Shown here piece after piece: positions 59,101 to 64,000 of a stretch of 64,000 nucleotides of DNA. The notes under the pieces are model-generated. The model did no database searches, had not been told where the DNA came from, and was given only the letters and a program-made list of their open reading frames with translations. The translations under genes were made by a program, and so were the position numbers. Where the stretch lies: positions 266,091 to 330,090 of the forward strand of contig CANNZV010000126.1 in assembly GCA_947561585.1 (NCBI GenBank). Reading direction: 5' to 3'. The number at the start of each line of letters is the position of its first letter. Position 1 is the stretch's first letter. This DNA comes from Caprella mutica (taxonomy: Eukaryota > Arthropoda > Malacostraca > Amphipoda > Caprellidae).

Positions 59101-61946
59101 ATTTGCGACTCTGAAGTGAAATGGAGCTATCTATAATTGTGTATATAATTAATCTACAACAAAAATATTCAGTATCATATTTATTTGTGACTCTCTTTGC
59201 TGACAGTGAATAAAATTCTATTGCAGGAAGGGACAACTCAGTAACTATAATAGACACTGAAAAGTTTGAAATCAAGAATTACTGGATGGCTAAGAACGAC
59301 AACGCTTTGCACTCAGTGAATACTATCGACAATAACCTCTTTGCTACGGGAGACAGCAATGGAACCCTAAAAGTGTACGACATCAGAAGGAGGAGTAGTA
59401 TCTACAAAAGTAATTGTGTATATGGAACACTCAATGCTGTTGCTGCTCGTAAGTGAAGTGATGTTACAATCAAATAGCTACTCCTATCAAACACTTTTCT
59501 TAGTTTCTATGTGTTTTCAGATGGTGATGGAAGAACTTTATTAGCTGCTTCTAGTAATGGTTTCTTAACTGTTTTCGATTTGAGAAAGAGGAATATTCGT
59601 GAGAAGGTGAATAATGAATTTAACTCTGTTTTAGAGGTGCTCTGCGTTTGTAATATAAATGAGAAATAAGTCCAAATAGCAGTGCATATAAGTGCACATA
59701 TTAACTGTACGTTAATGTATTATCAAACAAGATAGTGTGATTAACAATTGAACATCTGATAATACACACAAAATAATGTAGAGAGTTCAATCATAGTTCT
59801 ACACGAGCTACTATAAATGATAGCTCATAGATTACATCCAGACAAGAAGGATGATAAGAAAATGCTTCGATTGAATCATTTAGAACCAAAGTAATATAAA
59901 AAAAATTATGGCTGCCTTTTGCTGCTTTGATTATTATCTTCAACGCTGGTTGTTACTGAAGCATTTCTCTTCATCTATCTTGCATAAGCAGAACGAATGA
60001 CTGCCTTTAGAGTTCAAATTGAGATAGGAACTGGAGGAAACTTTACTTTTCAAAATGGACCACTTTGCTAAGTCCTTAGGATTGATAACAAGAATTGAAT
60101 GGCGACATTGTTTTGTCCGAAAGTCTTGAATGGTGTCTTTGCACCACCTTTAAGCCACATTCAACGTCTGAGCTAGTGCTCTGTATTAAGTGAAGATGAA
60201 ATTGGTGCTAAATGATTTGAGACAGCCAAGAAAGTGCTTTTTCCTGCATATATTCAGATAAAAATGACTGCCTTTGATTAATTCATTGATGAAGAGCAAA
60301 GGAGATTTGGTCCCATCCAATGCCCATACCATAGCGAAAGCAAGCCTCTGGTGTCTTCAATGGTTCTTAACATTAACAGACAAATCTTCATAGTGAAAGC
60401 TCCCATTGTGAACATCTTGTCGGAGCTATTTGACGATATTCTTGGTGCTAAAGCCAGCGCTATAGAAGGCAACTATCTAGTCGCGTTAACCTTATCAGAC
60501 ATTACTTATAAAATACCTGAACATTGATAGGTAACTATATGGTAGCCAAAAACTTTAAATATAGAAGGACACAACATTGCATTAGAGTGTCAGCAAATAA
60601 TATCACACAGAGTGTAAGTGTATTTTCACTCTTTTGGATGTCAGGCGCAATTGCAATACTAATGCCATCTGTTGGTGTGTGGTAGTTCTCTCCTCACATC
60701 TTACAATCTTTTTTGCTTTCTTCTTCCTTCTCTTTTGGTGTACAGCTATCCTTACGTTAATAATGATTCTGAAATGATGGGTAGCTATATCTTTTAGGGT
60801 CATCCTGTACATAAGACACAAGCTGCAGTGGTAAAAATCAGATATTTTTACAATTGAATGTTTTGAGATATAGTATGTAGCTACATTACATACTGAACAA
60901 GTATAAACCTTGCCTTGTGAAGTGTAAAGAATCTAGTCATGAGTTTGTTTGAATAAGATGTTTTAATTTATTGTAACTCGTATCATTGGAAGTAATCGTA
61001 ATTTATCCAAGCATGGTCCTTAGCTACATACTCTGTTATCACTCTTGACGTGACTTAATTTACAAATTCAAATTGTTACATAATTTTTTCTATTAAAAAT
61101 CAATAGCAATAATGAAGTTAGAGGGAAATTATTTTTCAGTGATAAATTCGAAAATAATTCAACCATTGTTCAATATTCAAGATATTGCTTAAATTTGATA
61201 AAAGCTGAAAGGTACAATTTTTCATAATAAATGTGTTTTCTTCATCAGTCTCGACCTTACGATTGCGAGTTCACAAGTATGTCCTTATTCCGTAACGACT
61301 CTCGAGTAGCTGTTGGTTCTTCTGATGGTTCCATTCACATCTTCAACTGGGGTCAATTCACTGCACATAGCGACATAGCCTTCAACCAACCAGACTCTAT
61401 CAATTCCATCATACCAATCGGGGACTTGAATGTTATCACTGGCTGTGATGACGCTGCAATCAGGTAATGATCTTGTAAACGGAATCTATTGTCTAATCTT
61501 TTGTAATGTGTTACCCCTTTCTAGCTAGATGCTAAAATTCTTTCTATCATTCAATCTCACGTAAACTTGAATATATTTTCTACACACTCTAGAGCATTGA
61601 AGTTTTACCCTCACTGTGATATCGGAGTTATTGGCCGTCATTCTAATCGTGGTGTGCAGGGCCTGAGTGTATCCTATGACCAAACTGCTGTGGCTTCTTG
61701 CTCCAATGAAAATGTCATCAAAATTTGGGATCTACAAAGTTCCTTCAAGAATAATAATGATAATTCGACACAGGTTAGCACTAGTATAGAATCTTATTCT
61801 TCCTTTTTATATAGCTATATATAAATCAAACATACAATATAGAATCATTTTTTTAGTTGTTTCTCTAACAATCTCTGTTCATTTTCCAGGGTGGACATAT
61901 GGACAACCTTAATAATATTTCAATATCTGAAGATGACGATAGCTGA
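56196..61946 (+). CDS. WDR55: WDR55-type WD40 repeat protein, 10 exons
   Basis: WDR55/Jip5 family WD40 propeller, known for nucleolar ribosome-biogenesis and cell-cycle roles. Exons: 56196-56219, 56751-56861, 57843-57947, 58048-58304, 58679-58788, 59227-59448, 59521-59606, 61249-61463, 61593-61773, 61890-61946. They total 1,368 nt with all phases closing, giving 455 residues. The N-terminus (about 1-130) is acidic (DEESGGSDDEQD, EEESDSDENDDEMD). Seven WD-like blades follow, with FHPRCDLLAAATFD, VIITSRRDNSVTIID, LFATGDSNGTLKVYD, LLAASSNGFLTVFD, VAVGSSDGSIHIFNW, NVITGCDDAAIRAL and ASCSNENVIKIWD. The GSSDGSIHIFNW blade is especially WDR55-like. The C-terminus ends acidic (SEDDDS). Human WDR55 is 383 residues; the surplus is in the N-terminal extension. 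The 24-nt first exon (MRTLIGDT) is the weakest part. Confidence 0.92.
56230..56400. mobile_element. Tc1/mariner-type MITE in WDR55 intron 1
   Basis: A 171-bp element whose first and last about 32 bp are near-perfect inverted repeats, beginning TACAGTGTGTCCGCAAAAAA and ending with its complement. It is bounded by TA on each side, the mariner target. The centre is AT-rich and non-coding. It starts 10 bp after the exon 1 donor. Confidence 0.85.
59890..60790 (-). pseudogene. Degenerate mariner-like transposase in WDR55 intron 7
   Basis: Read on the minus strand, this intron piece gives mariner transposase motifs across shifting frames. From high to low coordinate: an HTH-like stretch (near 60,640), SSDKMFT (first catalytic Asp block), MVWALDGTKSPLLFIN, YRALAQTLNVA where QDxAPAH is expected, NPKDLAKWSILKSKV, then KIDEE and a KQQKAAI remnant of the KAKGGH-type C-terminus. 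The second catalytic Asp appears changed to Tyr and the third seems lost. Several stops and frameshifts are present, so it is dead. It lies antisense to the host gene. Terminal repeats were not clearly found. Confidence 0.7.
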
Positions 61947-61970
61947 TGTATCACGACGTAATTGCCAAAA

Positions 61971-61976
61971 AATAAA
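61971..61976 (+). terminator. Poly(A) signal of WDR55
   Basis: AATAAA only 25 bp after the WDR55 stop codon, implying a very short 3' UTR. Confidence 0.65.
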
Positions 61977-62409
61977 ATTATTTTCATTTATGGAATAACT
62001 AATCATTTCCTCCCATCAAGATAGCTATATTTTTCTGATTATTTAAGTGTCTAATCAGTTTAAACGCACATAGCAATTTAAGGGCAGGCGTTTAACCTTG
62101 TTCTTATTCAGTTGTAATTAATTGAACATTTTTTTTAATTGCGGTATTTCTTTTCAATCTTTAGCTCTGAGTGCATTATAAGTACGTACATTTGATTTAC
62201 TTTATGCTGGGAGCAGGGTGTCTGATTATCAGACTAGTGGTTTTAAATCATCATTGTCGATCACTCCCTCATTACCATGAGACTACTTTTAGGTAGACCT
62301 TCTTTTTGTTATGTTGTAGCATTTAGGTTTTTGTTTAGTTTTATATTTTTCTTCTTCTTTTATGTCTTTTCTCTACTTTTTCCTCCTTTCTTCTTCCTTG
62401 CTACATCCG
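61977..62409. other. No feature seen
   Basis: T-rich sequence downstream of WDR55 leading into a minisatellite. Confidence 0.5.
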
Positions 62410-63278
62410 TGGGTAGCAAGCTGACTGCGTAGATCTCTTATCCATAGGTAAGTAGACTGACTGTGTAGGTCTCTTATCCATGGGTTAGCAGACTGACTGT
62501 GTAGGTCTGTTATCCATGGGTTAGCAGACTGACTGTGTAGGTCTCTTATCTATGGGTTAGCAGACTGACTGTTTAGGTCTCTTATCTATGGGTAAGCAGA
62601 CTGACTGTGTAGGTCTCTTATCTATGGGTTAGCAGACTGACTGTGTAGGTCTCTTATCTATGGGTTAGCAGACTGACTGTGTAGCTCTCTTATCCATGGG
62701 TTAGCAGACTGACTGTGTAGGTCTCTTATCCATGGGTTATCAGACTAACTGTGTAGGTCTCTTATCCATGGGTTAGCAGACTGACTGTGTAGGTCTCTTA
62801 TCTATGGGTTAGCAGACGGACTGTGTAGGTCTCTTATCTATGGGTAAGCAGACTGACTGTGTAGGTCTCTTATCTATGGGTTAGCAGACTGACTGTGTAG
62901 GTCTCTTATCTATGGGTTAGCAGACTGACTGTGTAGGTCTCTTATCTATGGGAAAGCAGACTGACTGTGTAGGTCTCTTATCTATGGGTTAGCAGACTGA
63001 CTGTGTAGGTCTCTTATCCATGGGTTAGCAGACTGACTGTGTAGGTCTCTTATCCATGGGTTAGCAGACTGACTGTGTAGGTCTCTTATCCATGGGTTAG
63101 CAGACTGACTGTGTAGGTCTCTGATCCTTGGGTTAGCAGACTGACTGTGTAGGTCTCTGATCCTTGGGTAAGCAGACTGACTGTGTAGGTCTCTGATCCT
63201 TGGGTAAGCAGACTGACTGTGTAGGTCTCTGATCCATGAGTAAGCAGACTGACTGTGTAGGTCTCTGATCCATGGGTT
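62410..63278 (+). repeat. 36-bp minisatellite, about 24 copies
   Basis: The unit is GGGTTAGCAGACTGACTGTG plus TAGGTCTCTTATCCAT. The last units change to CTCTGATCC. Minus-strand frames (RIRDLHSQSA repeats) are artefacts of a unit divisible by three. Confidence 0.95.
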
Positions 63279-64000
63279 CTTGCCATCCATGCACTGGTTC
63301 GACACTGTTTCCTGTGGTAGTAGAGTTGTTGACCTAGTGCATGGAGCGTACGTTCACTGTCCCTTCTTCTACGAGGCCTTCTTCTCTTCACGTCTCTGGA
63401 ACAACTTCTAGTGGACAGAGAGAGACATCTCTTACCCCTAAAATGTTATTTACTCTATGATATCTTCTTATGAATTATATAATGGTATTAGTGACTAAGT
63501 GCTTGGTGTAAATTTAATTCAATAAAATTAAGGTTTCTATAATAATTTACAACATTCATCCGAATTCTTATTATAAAATATATTATACCTGCCTAGCTGA
63601 TATTCAAAACAAACTGCGCATATACTTTTTTTTATCTTAGATTTAACAACTCTATAAATAAAATGGAAATTTTAGTGTATTTAAAGGAAATAAATTTCAA
63701 AAGCATACATAAAAACAATGTAGGCTTTCAAATTTCCTTTGGCTCTGATGAGAAACATTAGCCACATTGATTCAAGCAATAAAATATCCTGTAAAGGGCT
63801 GCGATTTATCGTAATGAAGAGTTTGTTGCAATTTATCATTACGTGTAATATTATAAGAGCCATTTAGAGTCTCAAGACGATTCGACAAATTGTTTGAAGA
63901 AGTTATTGTCTGTGAAGCATGAATAACATCCAGAATAGCACTCTACGTTGAAACTACCGATAAGTATAATCTATTGCAGTTTAATACATGAGAAATATTC
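63279..64000. other. Foldback-family fragment, no gene
   Basis: 63,660-63,830 resembles the centre of the foldback repeat at 44.8 kb (AAAGCATACATAAAA, AGAAACATTAGCCACATTGA). Nothing else seen. Confidence 0.4.

Noticed and set aside
1..64000. tRNA or rRNA genes
   Set aside because: I saw no cloverleaf with B-box and anticodon context and no rRNA core sequence, though a systematic scan was not possible by eye.

Overview
This is eukaryotic nuclear DNA from an animal, most likely an AT-rich invertebrate. Both recognisable genes are split by GT-AG introns and are animal-type proteins. I cannot name the species. About a fifth of the window is tandem minisatellite by my reading, and much of the rest is transposon-derived.

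Layout. 1-18,370 has no supported gene. It holds eight minisatellites, several foldback elements, a hAT-like element with a perfect 8-bp target duplication, and copies of two dispersed repeat families. 18,372-39,207 (+) is an INPP4-type inositol polyphosphate 4-phosphatase: 16 exons, about 1,241 residues, with an N-terminal PH domain ahead of the C2 domain. Its sixth intron (23,737-30,148) carries a decayed DIRS-like tyrosine-recombinase retroelement with inverted ends and an internal complementary region. That element is itself inserted in an older MITE and was later invaded by smaller MITEs. 39,208-56,195 is gene-free and built of nested elements: a 4-kb element inside another repeat at 40.4-44.3 kb, a long foldback at 44.5-45.3 kb, an 18-bp GC-rich array at 47.5-48.1 kb, and a TTAA-flanked element (49,050-54,659) enclosing a second one (49,183-53,822) whose core is a 3.8-kb minisatellite. 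56,196-61,946 (+) is a WDR55-type WD40 protein: 10 exons, 455 residues, with a mariner MITE in intron 1 and a dead mariner transposase in intron 7. A 36-bp minisatellite and a repeat fragment close the window.

The two genes point the same way but act separately. INPP4 removes the 4-phosphate of PtdIns(3,4)P2 at membranes. WDR55 belongs to a nucleolar ribosome-biogenesis family. No operon-like link is expected.

Exon boundaries were read by eye from splice sites, reading phase and family similarity. All phases close in both genes. No searches, alignments or expression data were available. The first coding exon of each gene is the least certain part.
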